Shown: positions 17,105 through 26,959 of the stretch, piece by piece
Position numbering within the stretch: the first letter of the stretch is position 1
Layout: the number at the start of each line of letters is the position of its first letter
Origin: JACQAP01 sp035548375
GTDB taxonomy: Bacteria; Pseudomonadota; Gammaproteobacteria; Burkholderiales; JACQAP01
Direction of reading: 5' to 3'
DNA length: 64,000 bases
Assembly (NCBI GenBank): GCA_035548375.1
Contig: DASZTG010000054.1
Coordinates: forward strand, 1 to 64,000
Made by a program: the position numbers and the translations under genes
The notes under the pieces: generated by a model
Databases searched by the model: none
The model's input: only the letters and a program-made list of their open reading frames with translations
Told to the model about the DNA's origin: nothing

Positions 17105-17857
17105 TCAGGCATCCAGCAATCGAGGCAGGATCGTCCCGATGGGCTCGCGCAGCACCGCATCCGCTACATCGTCGAACGGCGTCTCCTCGGCGTTCAGGAT
17201 GACGATCCTCGCGCCCGACGCCTTTGCGATTTCGACCGCGCCGGCGATCGGATAGACCTGCAGGCTGGTGCCGATCGCGAAGAACACGTCCGCTTCGCCC
17301 GCGCAACGCAGCGCGCGATCGATCACCTCGGGCACCAGTTGCTGGCCGAAGGAAATGGTCGCGCTCTTGAGTATGCCGCCGCAGTCGCGGCACGGTGGGT
17401 CCGCCTCGCCGGCACGCACGCGATCGAGCGCCTTCTGCATCGGCGCGGTCATGCCGCAGGCCATGCACACCACCTTGCGCACGGTACCGTGGACTTCGAT
17501 GACCTTCCCGGCCGAGTTGCCCGCCATCTGGTGCAGCTCATCGATGTTCTGCGTGATCAGCGCATGCAGCTTGCCGCGACGTTCGAGCCCAGCCAGCGCA
17601 AGATGCCCGGCGTTGGGTCTGGCGTTCCAGGCCGGATGCTCGAGGCGCGACTGCCACGCGGCCTTGCGCACCTCGGGATCGGACATGTAGTAGTGGATGT
17701 TGGAGAGCTTCTCGGCCTGTGGATTTTTCGTCCATACGCCTTGCGGACCGCGAAAATCCGGTATGCCCGACTCAGTCGAAATCCCCGCGCCCGTAAGCAC
17801 GACGACACGCTTCGCACCGTCCACCCAGGCTCGAACTTCGTCGATCGGGTCGCTCAA
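17105..17857 (-). CDS. Sir2-family NAD-dependent protein deacylase
   Basis: NAD-dependent protein deacylase (sirtuin) of about 250 residues. Motifs: GAGISTESGIPDFRG (NAD binding), TQNIDELH, the catalytic His in VIEVHG, two CxxC zinc pairs (CMAC, CRDC), and SFGQQL. The TTG start at 17857 is chosen because GGTGAG lies 6 bases upstream and the protein then begins with a normal SDPIDEV; an in-frame ATG at 17905 would overlap the upstream gene by 41 bases. The stop of the upstream gene lies within the ribosome-site region, suggesting coupling. Confidence 0.88.
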   Translation of the reverse strand: MSDPIDEVRAWVDGAKRVVVLTGAGISTESGIPDFRGPQGVWTKNPQAEKLSNIHYYMSDPEVRKAAWQSRLEHPAWNARPNAGHLALAGLERRGKLHALITQNIDELHQMAGNSAGKVIEVHGTVRKVVCMACGMTAPMQKALDRVRAGEADPPCRDCGGILKSATISFGQQLVPEVIDRALRCAGEADVFFAIGTSLQVYPIAGAVEIAKASGARIVILNAEETPFDDVADAVLREPIGTILPRLLDA

Positions 17858-17864
17858 GGCCGGC

Positions 17865-18371
17865 TCACCGATACGGAAACGAATGCATCCACTCGCAGTT
17901 GGCAATAGTGACGCTCGCCTCGTTCGACGGCGCCTCGGTCCTGTAGCGGCACTGTCCGGAAATGCCGGTGAAGCGGCCGGTCCCGCCCGTCAACAGCAAA
18001 TTGCCTTCGCCCGATGTGCCCGGATCGTCCGGATGGCGCAGGAACTGGAGCAGCAACGTGTCGTCGGGGGTGAAGGTCGCGACCGCATCTGCTTCCAGTT
18101 CCAGGCCGGATGGCTCCGTCTTGGAGAAGCCGACGTACTCGACGGCGGCGCTGTCGCGAACGTCGAATGGCCCGCCGCTGCTCTGGCTGAAGACCAGCTT
18201 GCCGTTTCCACCCATTGCGGTAACCGTTTGCTCGCCCATCTGCACCACGTGCACCGTCGCCGTAGTGGTCATCATGATGTCCACCGAGCCGCCGACGGCC
18301 TGGCACGCGATCGACGGCAAAAACCCGATTGCCGCCGCGACGCATTGCAACCGCAGATTCTTTCCGTTCAA
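17865..18371 (-). CDS. Exported protein of unknown function
   Basis: 168-residue protein. The TTG start at 18371 is preferred because GGAGG lies 5 bases upstream and a signal peptide follows (NGKNLRLQCVAAAIGFLPSIAC); the ATG at 18440 would bury it behind 23 residues. The Cys could be a lipobox (SIAC), though Ser at -3 is atypical. The mature part is beta-rich and ends with a GNLLLTGGTGRFTGISGQC motif seen in several uncharacterised secreted proteins. It overlaps the Sir2 ribosome site. No function can be assigned. Confidence 0.6.
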   Translation of the reverse strand: MNGKNLRLQCVAAAIGFLPSIACQAVGGSVDIMMTTTATVHVVQMGEQTVTAMGGNGKLVFSQSSGGPFDVRDSAAVEYVGFSKTEPSGLELEADAVATFTPDDTLLLQFLRHPDDPGTSGEGNLLLTGGTGRFTGISGQCRYRTEAPSNEASVTIANCEWMHSFPYR

Positions 18372-18461
18372 GACTTCCTCCACGCTCTCTTGTTCTGCGG
18401 AAACGCGGACCGCAGTCGCGGAAATTCGATCCCGCATCACGCTAGTCTACTGAATGTGGGC

Positions 18462-19496
18462 TTACTTGCGTCCGGAAGCGGAAAAGCGCGCACGATATTC
18501 ACCCGGCGTGACGCCGACCTTGCGCAACAGGCTGCGGCGCAGCGTTTCCTCGGAGCCGAATCCGCAGCGGGCCGCGATACGCTTGATCGGCAATCCGGTG
18601 GTGGCAAGCAACTGGCGCGCGGCCTCCACGCGCAGGCCTTCGACCGCGCGTGCCGGAGTCTGGCCTGTCGTGGCCGTGTAGTAGCGCAGGAAAGTGCGTT
18701 CGCTCATGCGCGCACGCGCCGCGAGTGCTGGAACCGAAAGATCGCCAGCGAGATTGTTCGCCACCCAGCCGTGCAGCCGGTCCACGGTGTCGTCGCCTTT
18801 CTGCAGCTCCAGCGCGGCGCTGAACTGCGACTGGCCGCCGGGGCGCTTCAGGAATACGACGAGGTCCCGCGCCACCGCCATGGCGATCGCATGGCCGATA
18901 TCGCTTTCGACCATCGCAAGCGCCATGTCGATGCCCGACGTCACGCCGGCCGATGTCCAGACCTTGCCGTCCTGCAGGAAGATCGGCTCCGATTCGACCG
19001 TCGCTTTCGGATGGCGGCGGGCCAGCGCCTCGCAATCGGCCCAGTGTGTCGCGGCGCGTTTCCCATCCAGTACGCCTGCCGCCGCCAGCGCCCATGCGCC
19101 CGTGCAGACGGACGCGACCCGGTGCGCTGCGGTCGCGCGCCGCGCGAGCCAGGCAACGAAGCTTTTGTCCTGCACCGCCGCATGCACGCCGGCGCCACCC
19201 GCGACCATGAGCGTATCGACGGCGCGCGTGGCTGGCGGCAGGCGGTACGCGACCAGCGGCAATCCTGACGATGTCCTTACCGGGGAGGATTTCGCAACCA
19301 CGCCGGCTGCATAGTACGGCCCGCGCCCCGAAGCCCGGCACATCTCGTTGGCGGAAGCGAACACCTGCAGCGGCCCGGTGACGTCGAGCAGCTGGACGTC
19401 GGGGAAAGCGACGATCTCGACCGTGTGCAAGGCCGGCGGCGGCCGCAGCACAATGGATGCTGGCGTAATTCGAGGGGTCTTTGTCATTTCCGCCAC
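18462..19496 (-). CDS. GlxA/FtrA-type transcriptional regulator (DJ-1 plus AraC)
   Basis: 344-residue regulator with an N-terminal DJ-1/PfpI-like domain (about 25-210; the nucleophile-elbow Cys is kept in ASVCTGAWAL) and a C-terminal AraC HTH (about 230-335; LAARARMSERTFLRYY and IAARCGFGSEETLRR). Such proteins sense small metabolites and activate catabolic genes. The start is GTG at 19496; an ATG three codons later is possible. It is divergent from the DUF1272 gene with only 49 bases between, so it may control that gene. Confidence 0.9.
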   Translation of the reverse strand: MAEMTKTPRITPASIVLRPPPALHTVEIVAFPDVQLLDVTGPLQVFASANEMCRASGRGPYYAAGVVAKSSPVRTSSGLPLVAYRLPPATRAVDTLMVAGGAGVHAAVQDKSFVAWLARRATAAHRVASVCTGAWALAAAGVLDGKRAATHWADCEALARRHPKATVESEPIFLQDGKVWTSAGVTSGIDMALAMVESDIGHAIAMAVARDLVVFLKRPGGQSQFSAALELQKGDDTVDRLHGWVANNLAGDLSVPALAARARMSERTFLRYYTATTGQTPARAVEGLRVEAARQLLATTGLPIKRIAARCGFGSEETLRRSLLRKVGVTPGEYRARFSASGRK

Positions 19497-19545
19497 AGCC
19501 TAGCATGCTAGCCTGCACGCGTAAATTTCGAAAGGGAGAAACGCG

Positions 19546-19857
19546 ATGGCCCTGGAACTGCGACCGAACTGCGAGTGCTGCAACCGCGACCTGCCGCCGG
19601 CCTCGACCGAAGCGCGGATCTGCTCCTATGAATGCACGTTTTGCGCGGACTGCGTTGAAAAGGTGCTCGCCAATGTCTGCCCGAATTGCGGCGGCGGCTT
19701 CGTGCCGCGGCCAATCCGCCCCGCGACGGAGTGGCGGCCCGGCCTTTCCGTCGCCAAGCGCCCTCCTTCAGACAAGCGCCGCTCGCTCAATTACAGCCGC
19801 GAGGATATCGCGGCGCACAGCCTGCGCATTCGCGACATTCCGCCAGAAAGGCGCTGA
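19546..19857 (+). CDS. DUF1272 zinc-ribbon-like small protein
   Basis: 103-residue protein beginning MALELRPNCECC with a series of cysteine pairs (CECC, CSYEC, CADC, CPNC) that suit binding of one or two zinc ions. This is the DUF1272 family, of unknown function. The N-terminal 60 residues carry the family; the remaining tail is basic and variable. AAAGGGAGAA precedes the ATG. Divergent from the GlxA-like regulator. Confidence 0.85.
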   Translation: MALELRPNCECCNRDLPPASTEARICSYECTFCADCVEKVLANVCPNCGGGFVPRPIRPATEWRPGLSVAKRPPSDKRRSLNYSREDIAAHSLRIRDIPPERR

Positions 19858-19921
19858 CGGCGCGGGGCGCGACGGGTTGCTACACTGGCGGCACCGTTCG
19901 CAACCCGGGAGGCGCGCCGCC

Positions 19922-20851
19922 GTGCCCGACATCATCCTGCATCACTACGCGGAATCCCCGTTCGCGGAGAAGATCCGCCTGATCCTCGGCTACAAGAAGC
20001 TCGCGTATCGCTCGGTATCGGTGCCGATGATGCTGCCCAAGCCCGACGTGATCGCTTTGACCGGCGGCTATCGGAAGGCGCCGACCCTGCAGATCGGTGC
20101 CGACATTTACTGCGACACGGCGTTGATGGCCGAGGTGATCGAGCGCATCCGGCCGCAGCCGACGCTCTACCCGATAGCCCATGCCGCCAGCGCGCGACAG
20201 CTTGCGGCGTGGGCGGACCAGCACTGGTTCGCGGCGGGAGTGGGCTACGCCATGCAGCCGGAAGGATTCAAGAGCATGTTCGCGAAATACCCGGAGTCGC
20301 ACCGCGCCGCATTCGTGGAGGATCGCAAGGCGTTCCGCGCCGGTGCCCCGCGCATGGCGCTGAACGTCGCCACGGGAATCCTCACCCAGCACCTGGGCCA
20401 CTTCGAGCAGCAATTGTCCGACGGTCGCGCGTTTCTGCTCGGCGACGCGCCGACGATCGCGGATTTTGCGTTCTATCACCCGCTATGGTTCATCCAGCGG
20501 GCAACAGCCGTGGCGAGCTTCCTGTCCGGCTGGCCGCAAGTCGGGCAATGGATGAAACGCATGGCGGCGATCGGCCACGGCACGCCCACGGAGCTCGGCA
20601 GCAGTGAAGCCATCGATGTCGCGCGCAAAGGCGAGACGGCTGCGCCGCGAACGGAAGCCGTAAACGCGACAGGCCCCTGCGCACTCGGATCCCGCGTGAC
20701 GGTCGCACCCACCGACTATGGCATCGACCCGGTCGCCGGCGAGCTTGTGGCGGAATACGTCAACGAATGGGTGTTGAAGCGTACCGACCCTCGCGCCGGC
20801 ACGGTATACGTGCACTTTCCGCGATTCGGTTACCAGATCAACGGCGCCTGA
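19922..20851 (+). CDS. Glutathione S-transferase family protein with C-terminal extension
   Basis: 309 residues. The GTG start at 19922 has GGGAGG 9 bases upstream and begins directly with the thioredoxin-fold GST domain (HHYAESPFAEKIRLIL); earlier in-frame starts overlap the DUF1272 gene. The helical GST C-domain runs to about residue 220. A further 90 residues (from about 220) are not part of a normal GST of about 210 residues and form a separate-looking domain ending YVHFPRFGYQI. Substrate unknown. Confidence 0.8.
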   Translation: MPDIILHHYAESPFAEKIRLILGYKKLAYRSVSVPMMLPKPDVIALTGGYRKAPTLQIGADIYCDTALMAEVIERIRPQPTLYPIAHAASARQLAAWADQHWFAAGVGYAMQPEGFKSMFAKYPESHRAAFVEDRKAFRAGAPRMALNVATGILTQHLGHFEQQLSDGRAFLLGDAPTIADFAFYHPLWFIQRATAVASFLSGWPQVGQWMKRMAAIGHGTPTELGSSEAIDVARKGETAAPRTEAVNATGPCALGSRVTVAPTDYGIDPVAGELVAEYVNEWVLKRTDPRAGTVYVHFPRFGYQINGA

Positions 20852-20967
20852 TTCGGCCGGCGAACCGATTCGCAAACCTCCTGTCCTATCTCGGCGAAAG
20901 ACGAAGCCGCCAATGGCGTTTGTCTCGCAAATGCAAGTGCATCGCAATCAACCGGAGAGCGACCAGA

Positions 20968-22449
20968 ATGCGAGCCGACGTTTCCGGCGTCTTTGCGCGC
21001 AAGCGCAAAAGGCGGGTAGCTGCGGGACGGCGTACCGGCTTTGCATGTGTCGTATGCCTTTCTCTGCTGGCGACGAATCACGCCCGCGCCGATGATGTAC
21101 AGGCCGACAAGCCGTCGACCGCGAGCCCCGATTCCGCATCGGAAACCGACTCGCAAAAAAGCTATTGGATTCCGGCGGCGGAGATCCTGGGATTCCAGTT
21201 CCTGTTGAACCAGTTCGACCGAAATTTCATCGGCGACGAATACAAGAGCAACTGGTCAACCATCAAGCACAATCTGGGAACGAGCTGGCGCACCGATTCC
21301 GACTCTTTCACGATCAACCAGCTGGGACACCCTTACCAGGGATCAATGTACTACGGCTTTGCGCGCTCGGCAGGACTCAACTATTGGGAATCCCTCGGCT
21401 ACACCACCGTGGGCAGCGCGGTGTGGGAAATCGCTGGAGAAGCCACGCCGCCTTCATTGAACGACCAGATCACGACGAGCATCGGCGGCAGCTTCCTGGG
21501 TGAAGCGCTGTATCGGATGTCGAACCTGGTCCTGGACGAATCACACATGCCGGCGTTCTGGCGGGAACTCGGTGCCGCGGTCATTTCGCCGCCCACGGGA
21601 CTTAACCGCCTTGCCTTCGGTTCGCGCTTCGACGACATCTTTTCCAGCCACGATCCGGTCTACTACGCACGCATGTCCCTGGGAGCCAGCGCGGTGACGG
21701 ACAATCGGACCGGCACATCGACGAAACTCGACAAGACCGAGGGCATTGCAGAAGTGTCCCTGGACTACGGTCTGCCGGGCAAGCCCGGCTATACCTATGA
21801 CCGACCTTTCGACTACTTCACGTTCAAGGCCACCGTCTCGACTGCGAACGGATTCGAAAACCTGATGACCCGCGGCTTGCTGATCGGCACGAATTACGAG
21901 GCCGGCAACAGCTATCGCGGCATCTGGGGGCTGTTCGGCAGCTACGACTATATCGATCCGCAGACATTTCGGGTTGCCAGTACGGCTGTTTCCATAGGCA
22001 CCACCGCACAGTGGTGGCTGGGCAAGGCCATAGCATTGCAGGGCAGCGCGCTGGCCGGTGCGGGCTATGCGTCCGTAGGCACAGTCAACAGTTCAGCCGA
22101 AAACGACAATCACTATGGCGTGGCACCGCAGGCGCTCATTGCGGCACGGCTCATTTTCGGCAACCGCGCATCGGTCGACATCACCTCGCGGGAATATTTC
22201 GTCGGCCACCTGGGGGGCGCCGGCTCCGACGCGCGCGACAACATCATCCGCACCGATGCCGCGATCACTGCGCGCATCCATCGGCAACACGCGCTGGCCG
22301 TGCGCTACACGTTGTCCCAGCGCGATTCCGATTCCGCCCGACTTGGCGACATGATCCAGCGCACCGCGACCATCGGGCTTTTCTACACCTACCTCGGAAA
22401 CGACGGCTTTGGCGCCGTCGATTGGCGGGACGGCAACACACGCTGGTAG
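20968..22449 (+). CDS. DUF3943 outer-membrane-type protein
   Basis: 493-residue exported protein. The ATG at 20968 has GGAGAG upstream and starts a signal region with a basic N-terminus (ARKRKRR) and hydrophobic core (CVVCLSLLATNHARA). The segment from about residue 80 (LNQFDRNFIGDEY, NQLGHPYQGSMYYGFAR, EIAGEATPPSLND) matches DUF3943. The second half shows alternating beta-strand patterns of a beta-barrel. Probably located in the outer membrane; role unknown. Confidence 0.8.
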   Translation: MRADVSGVFARKRKRRVAAGRRTGFACVVCLSLLATNHARADDVQADKPSTASPDSASETDSQKSYWIPAAEILGFQFLLNQFDRNFIGDEYKSNWSTIKHNLGTSWRTDSDSFTINQLGHPYQGSMYYGFARSAGLNYWESLGYTTVGSAVWEIAGEATPPSLNDQITTSIGGSFLGEALYRMSNLVLDESHMPAFWRELGAAVISPPTGLNRLAFGSRFDDIFSSHDPVYYARMSLGASAVTDNRTGTSTKLDKTEGIAEVSLDYGLPGKPGYTYDRPFDYFTFKATVSTANGFENLMTRGLLIGTNYEAGNSYRGIWGLFGSYDYIDPQTFRVASTAVSIGTTAQWWLGKAIALQGSALAGAGYASVGTVNSSAENDNHYGVAPQALIAARLIFGNRASVDITSREYFVGHLGGAGSDARDNIIRTDAAITARIHRQHALAVRYTLSQRDSDSARLGDMIQRTATIGLFYTYLGNDGFGAVDWRDGNTRW

Positions 22450-22557
22450 TCCGGCGATTGCCCGCGATTCCACGCGAGCCGAGTCGTCCCTGTCACTGCT
22501 GTTCCAAAGCTCTTGAAGCACGAGGACGGCATATAGGGAAAGGGCCGCCGTCGCGCA

Positions 22558-23664
22558 TCAAGTATCGGTGTGGGAGTCCGGGGGCCGCTTGCGCCGTTGA
22601 TGAGTCGCGGATCGATCCGCGTGGGCGGCTCGAGCCGGCTTCACCACGATGTGCTTCTCCAGGATGATCAGCGCGGCGATCGTCGGAATCGAGAGGAACA
22701 TCCCGGCCACCCCGCCGAGTTGTTCGCCAGCCAGAAGGCCGAGGATGACCAGCGCGGGATGGATGCCAATGCCGCCGCTCATGACGTAAGGCGCCAGCAC
22801 GTAGTCCTGGAACACCCGGTAGCCTGCGATGAACGCCGCAATCCAGAACAGGTGCTCGTAGCCGGAAACGCCCGCTACGAACAACGCCACCAGCGCCGCG
22901 GCCAGCGGGCCCACGAGGGGAATGATTTCGAGCAACCCCGCGATCGCGGCGAGCAAGGACGCATACGGCACGCCGCTGAGATTGAACACCAGCCCGTAAG
23001 CGACGAGTGTGGCGATGCACAGCAATCCGAGCGCGCGCACATAGGCCCCCAATGCGTCGTGCAACTCGGACAAAATATTCGAGAACCTGCCGCGCGACTC
23101 CGGTGGCGCCACCCTGACCAGCGCCTTGCGAATACCTGGCCCGTCCTTGACGAAAATGATGGCAAGGATCGGGATCAGCACCAGGAAAATCAGGTTGCCC
23201 GCGAAACCCAGGATGCCGGCGCCAACGTCTTTTGCGAAAGGTACCGCCGAGGTCTCCGCGGAGCGAATGCCTTCGTGGACGAAGGCGCGCATGCGTTCCC
23301 GATACTGCTCGAGCCAGCCGGGCAATGGAATCCGGTCGACGATGGCGGACTCCTCGGTCAGCTTCGGAAGCTGTTCGGCGAGCTTCTGCGCTTCCTCCGA
23401 AATCGAGGGGGCGACCAGCGCGGCGCCGGAGCCCAGCACCACCACGACCAGCGCGACCGCCAGCAAAACCGACACCACGCGCGGAATCCGCCGCCACATA
23501 TGCCGGTCGATGAATCCGACCAGCGGCGCGATCATATACGCAAAAAACAAGGCCAGCAGGAAAATCAGCAGGGTCTTGCGGATGGCATACGCGACGTAGA
23601 ACGCCAACGCCACGAGTCCGACCGTCCAGGCCGCCTTTGCGGCGCGCGAATCCCATCCAAACAT
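22558..23664 (-). CDS. AI-2E/PerM-family permease
   Basis: 368-residue inner-membrane protein of the AI-2E transporter superfamily (YdiK/YhhT/PerM type) with about eight membrane segments. Family traits: ALFFAYMIAPLVGFID near the N-terminus, LEIIPLVGPLAAALVALF and GGIGIHPALVILGLLAGEQLGG in the second half. The ATG at 23664 has GAGG upstream; a longer frame adds 53 polar residues without membrane character. These proteins export diverse solutes or ions; substrate cannot be assigned. Confidence 0.88.
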   Translation of the reverse strand: MFGWDSRAAKAAWTVGLVALAFYVAYAIRKTLLIFLLALFFAYMIAPLVGFIDRHMWRRIPRVVSVLLAVALVVVVLGSGAALVAPSISEEAQKLAEQLPKLTEESAIVDRIPLPGWLEQYRERMRAFVHEGIRSAETSAVPFAKDVGAGILGFAGNLIFLVLIPILAIIFVKDGPGIRKALVRVAPPESRGRFSNILSELHDALGAYVRALGLLCIATLVAYGLVFNLSGVPYASLLAAIAGLLEIIPLVGPLAAALVALFVAGVSGYEHLFWIAAFIAGYRVFQDYVLAPYVMSGGIGIHPALVILGLLAGEQLGGVAGMFLSIPTIAALIILEKHIVVKPARAAHADRSATHQRRKRPPDSHTDT

Positions 23665-23958
23665 GTCGCCTCGTTGTTGCCCCTCGCGGGGACGTTGGTT
23701 GTTCGGCTGGCTGCATGCTCGGGACATCAGCAATCCCGCGTCGGCAGCCATCGCCTTGCGGATGGACAATTGCCGGCTGGTGGCGTTCACTGCGAACGTC
23801 CGCGGACCGCCAGAATCGTCCATGCCGGCGGTCGCGGAGTCGCGGACCGAGCAAAATCAGAAGCAGGCCGGGCGCTTTGACGCAGCGTTGCGTGTGAATT
23901 GGAATGCGAGCGTAGATCCTGCATGCTCATTGCATCTTTGACGCCCGATGCCGGCGCG

Positions 23959-25071
23959 CTACCGCCTGACGTGCTTGACGAATTGCCGCGGCCCGACCTC
24001 GCCGCCATAGATGTTGCCGCTGGCGTCGATGGCGATGCCCTCGGCCGCGCTCGTGCCCTTCAGCTCGAGCGGATCGGGTATGCGAAAGGCCACCTCGCCG
24101 GTTCTCACGCTGCCGACGCGGATGCCGCGCTTCCATCCCGGGTGGATAGAAAAATCGAGCCCGTTGGATTCGGAGTCGGCAACCGCAATCGTATCGCCGC
24201 GGATGGCAACGCCGCTCGGCCGGCCGAACTGCAGCCACTCGGCGATGAAATCACCATCGGTATCGAGGATCTGGATGCGCATGTTGCCGCGATCGGCGAC
24301 GAACAACCTGCCCTGGCCATCGAGCGCGATGTCGTGGGGCGTCTTGAACTCGGCGGGGCCGGTACCCCAGCGGCCGAACGACTTGATGAACTTGCCGTCC
24401 CGGGTGAAACGCGAAATGCGCGCCACGCTGTCCGGTCCCTGGCCGGGATACTGACCGGCGTGGCCTTCCGCGACCAGCACATCGCCGTTGGATAGCACCG
24501 CCACGCTGCAGGGCTCCGTCAACGCGTCCGGCGGATTGCCGGCGACGCCGGGCGTGCCTATGGTCAGCAGCAGCTTGCCTTCCGGGCTGAACTTGACCAC
24601 CGTGTGCCCCTTGGGCTTGTCGTCCGGATATTTCTTGCGCTCGCGCGCGTTGGCCGCGCGGCCGTCGACCACCCACACGTTGCCCTGTGCGTCGACATAG
24701 ATCTTGTGCGGGAAGATGAATAACCCGGCACCGAAGCTCTTCAGCAGCTTGCCGGAAGCATCGAACTTCATGACCGGCGCGACATCGGAGCCAGCGCAAC
24801 TGTCATACGCAAACGGCGATTCTCCGCGCGGAATGTCCGGGTTCGCGCCGCAGCGGTTCGCCACCCAGACCGACTTGCCGTCGTTGTCGATCGCCACCGC
24901 GCTCAGCGCGCCCCACGTTCGCCCGGCGGGGAGCTCGCCCCAAGGCGCAATGGTCTGGAACGGGTTCGGCAGGTCGTTCGTCGGCGCGATCTCTTCGGCG
25001 ATTGCGATTTCGCCGGCACCGAGCACGGCCGCCAGCAGCATCGCCAGCGTCTTCGTTGACGTATGGATCAT
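23959..25071 (-). CDS. Exported NHL-repeat beta-propeller protein
   Basis: 370-residue protein. The ATG at 25071 starts a signal peptide (STKTLAMLLAAVLGAGEIAIA) and has AGGACAGGAC before it. The mature part consists of NHL-type blades (FIFPHKIYVDAQGNVWVVDG, FKTPHDIALDGQGRLFVADR, EGIAIDASGNIYGGEVG), about six in all, as in peptidyl-alpha-hydroxyglycine amidating lyase-like and other periplasmic propellers. Divergent from the epimerase gene with a 150-base gap. Enzymatic role unproven. Confidence 0.82.
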   Translation of the reverse strand: MIHTSTKTLAMLLAAVLGAGEIAIAEEIAPTNDLPNPFQTIAPWGELPAGRTWGALSAVAIDNDGKSVWVANRCGANPDIPRGESPFAYDSCAGSDVAPVMKFDASGKLLKSFGAGLFIFPHKIYVDAQGNVWVVDGRAANARERKKYPDDKPKGHTVVKFSPEGKLLLTIGTPGVAGNPPDALTEPCSVAVLSNGDVLVAEGHAGQYPGQGPDSVARISRFTRDGKFIKSFGRWGTGPAEFKTPHDIALDGQGRLFVADRGNMRIQILDTDGDFIAEWLQFGRPSGVAIRGDTIAVADSESNGLDFSIHPGWKRGIRVGSVRTGEVAFRIPDPLELKGTSAAEGIAIDASGNIYGGEVGPRQFVKHVRR

Positions 25072-25221
25072 GTCCTGTCCTGTTTCCGGATTTGGCGGCG
25101 TCCGTGACGCCGCACGCATGATGCAGGATGCGAACGCGCAGGGGAAGACACCTGGGAATGCGGGGACGGGCGTTGGGTTAGCATGGCCGCACAGGCGCAT
25201 TACAACAATAGAGGTCAGCAC

Positions 25222-26100
25222 ATGGCGAAAAATATCGCGGTAACCGGCGGCAGCGGCAAGGCCGGCCGGGCAGTGATCAAGGAGCTCATCGAGCACGGCT
25301 ACAGCGTCATCAACATCGATCGGCTGGCCGCGGCGGAGCCCTTGTGCCACCGGCTCGACGCGGATGTCGCGGACATGGGACAGACCATCGATGCCTTGCG
25401 GCGCGCCACCGGCACGGTGGAACGTCGGCGGCCGTTCGAACAGGCGGATGCGGTCATCCACCTCGCCGCCATTCCCGCACCGGGACTCGCACCCGATGCA
25501 ACGACGTTCCAGCACAACCTGATGACGACGTACAACGTGTTCAGCGCCGTCACGCTGTTCGGACTGCAGCGCGTGGTATGGGCATCGAGCGAAACCACGT
25601 TCGGGCTGCCCTTCACGCGCGAGCGTCCCGCCTTCGCGCCGATCACCGAGGAGCATCCGCTGCTGCCGGAAAATTCCTACGCGCTCGCCAAGGTGCTGTC
25701 GGAAGAGATGGCGCGGCAGATGAGCCGCTGGAATCCGGGCACCTCGTTCGTCGGCCTGCGCATTTCCAACGTCATCCAGCCGGAGGAGTACGGCATGTTT
25801 GCCGGCTGGCAATCCGATGCGAACGTGCGCAAGTGGAACCTGTGGAGCTACGTCGACACGCGCGACGTCGCGCAAGCCTGCCGGCTCGCGCTGGAAGCGC
25901 CGATCGAAGGCGCCGAGCATTGCATCGTCGCCGCGGCCGATACGGTCATGGCGCGGCCGAGTCGCGATCTCATGGCGGAATGCTTTCCCGACGTGGAAGT
26001 CGCGCCCGACCTCGGCATGTTCGACTCGCTGCAATCGAACGCGAAAGCGAAGCGGCTGCTCGGCTACGTGCCCCGCCATTCGTGGCGGCAAAGCGCCTGA
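25222..26100 (+). CDS. NAD-dependent epimerase/dehydratase family protein
   Basis: 292-residue extended short-chain dehydrogenase. The Rossmann motif is TGGSGKAG near the N-terminus. The catalytic Tyr-Lys pair is in ENSYALAKVLSEEM, with the Ser/Glu region SSETTFG before it. The ATG at 25222 is chosen for GAGGT upstream. It acts on a nucleotide sugar or a similar carbonyl or alcohol substrate; uronate dehydrogenase-like enzymes look related. Single gene divergent from the beta-propeller. Confidence 0.85.
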   Translation: MAKNIAVTGGSGKAGRAVIKELIEHGYSVINIDRLAAAEPLCHRLDADVADMGQTIDALRRATGTVERRRPFEQADAVIHLAAIPAPGLAPDATTFQHNLMTTYNVFSAVTLFGLQRVVWASSETTFGLPFTRERPAFAPITEEHPLLPENSYALAKVLSEEMARQMSRWNPGTSFVGLRISNVIQPEEYGMFAGWQSDANVRKWNLWSYVDTRDVAQACRLALEAPIEGAEHCIVAAADTVMARPSRDLMAECFPDVEVAPDLGMFDSLQSNAKAKRLLGYVPRHSWRQSA

Positions 26101-26128
26101 AGAATCCGGAAAAGCTTAGGGCGCGAAG

Positions 26129-26959
26129 CTAGTCCGCAAACGGCTCCATCGCGCGCAGCGCCGCGATCAACGCCTCATCGTACGCATCCGGCGCCGCGCA
26201 CTTCGCCCCCTCCACGGCATCCAGGCCCGAACGCACGTCCTTCTCCAGGATGCCGATCGTGTTGCCGGGCTCAAAGCCTTCGCGCGACCAGTCGATTTCG
26301 TCGAAGCGCTCGCCGAACCAAGTCGCGCCGGAACTGGCCGACATCACGGCGCGCAGCTTGTCGAGATCCACGCCGAGTTCGCGCGCGCGAGCATAAGCGC
26401 GCCGCACGGCAACGACGGAAGCGCTGGCAACATAGTTGTTCAGCACTTTCGCCGTCATGCCCGCACCCAGCGCTCCAAGCCTGAACACGGACTTGCCCAT
26501 GGCATGGAACAGCGGCATCAATCGATCCAGCGCTTCATCCGGCCCGCCGAGCATGAAGCTCAGTTGCCGCAGGCGCGCTGAATGCGGGGCACCGGACATC
26601 GGCGCATCGATGAGGGTCACGTCCGCGGGAAGCTCGTTGCGCAGCACCGGCAGGAAGCGCGGCGTCAGGGTCGAACTCACGACCAGCGTCTTCGGATGTC
26701 GCTCCCGCGAAAACAGGGCCTGGCGATCGAAGCACAGCTCACGGGTCTGCGCCACGTCGCGAACGACCGAGATGCAAACATCCACGCGCGCCGCGAATTC
26801 CGCGGGTTCTTCCAGCATCCGCGACTGGAAGGAGCCGAATTCCCTGGACGGCCGCACGTCGAGGCCCCAGACCTCGTAGCCGGCGCCTTGCAGGGCCTGC
26901 GCCATCGGCAGGCCCATCGAGCCGCATCCGGCAATGCCCACTGTCAGTCTGTTTTGCAT
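26129..26959 (-). CDS. 3-hydroxyisobutyrate dehydrogenase-like oxidoreductase
   Basis: 276-residue beta-hydroxyacid dehydrogenase. The NAD(P) loop GIAGCGSMGLPMA is at the N-terminus, the substrate motif DAPMSGAP in the middle, and the catalytic Lys in GMTAKVLNNY. The ATG at 26959 places the Rossmann loop at the normal distance; an upstream in-frame start adds 25 charged residues. Family members act on 3-hydroxyisobutyrate, tartronate semialdehyde or related acids; the true substrate is unclear. It is a single gene. Confidence 0.85.
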   Translation of the reverse strand: MQNRLTVGIAGCGSMGLPMAQALQGAGYEVWGLDVRPSREFGSFQSRMLEEPAEFAARVDVCISVVRDVAQTRELCFDRQALFSRERHPKTLVVSSTLTPRFLPVLRNELPADVTLIDAPMSGAPHSARLRQLSFMLGGPDEALDRLMPLFHAMGKSVFRLGALGAGMTAKVLNNYVASASVVAVRRAYARARELGVDLDKLRAVMSASSGATWFGERFDEIDWSREGFEPGNTIGILEKDVRSGLDAVEGAKCAAPDAYDEALIAALRAMEPFAD

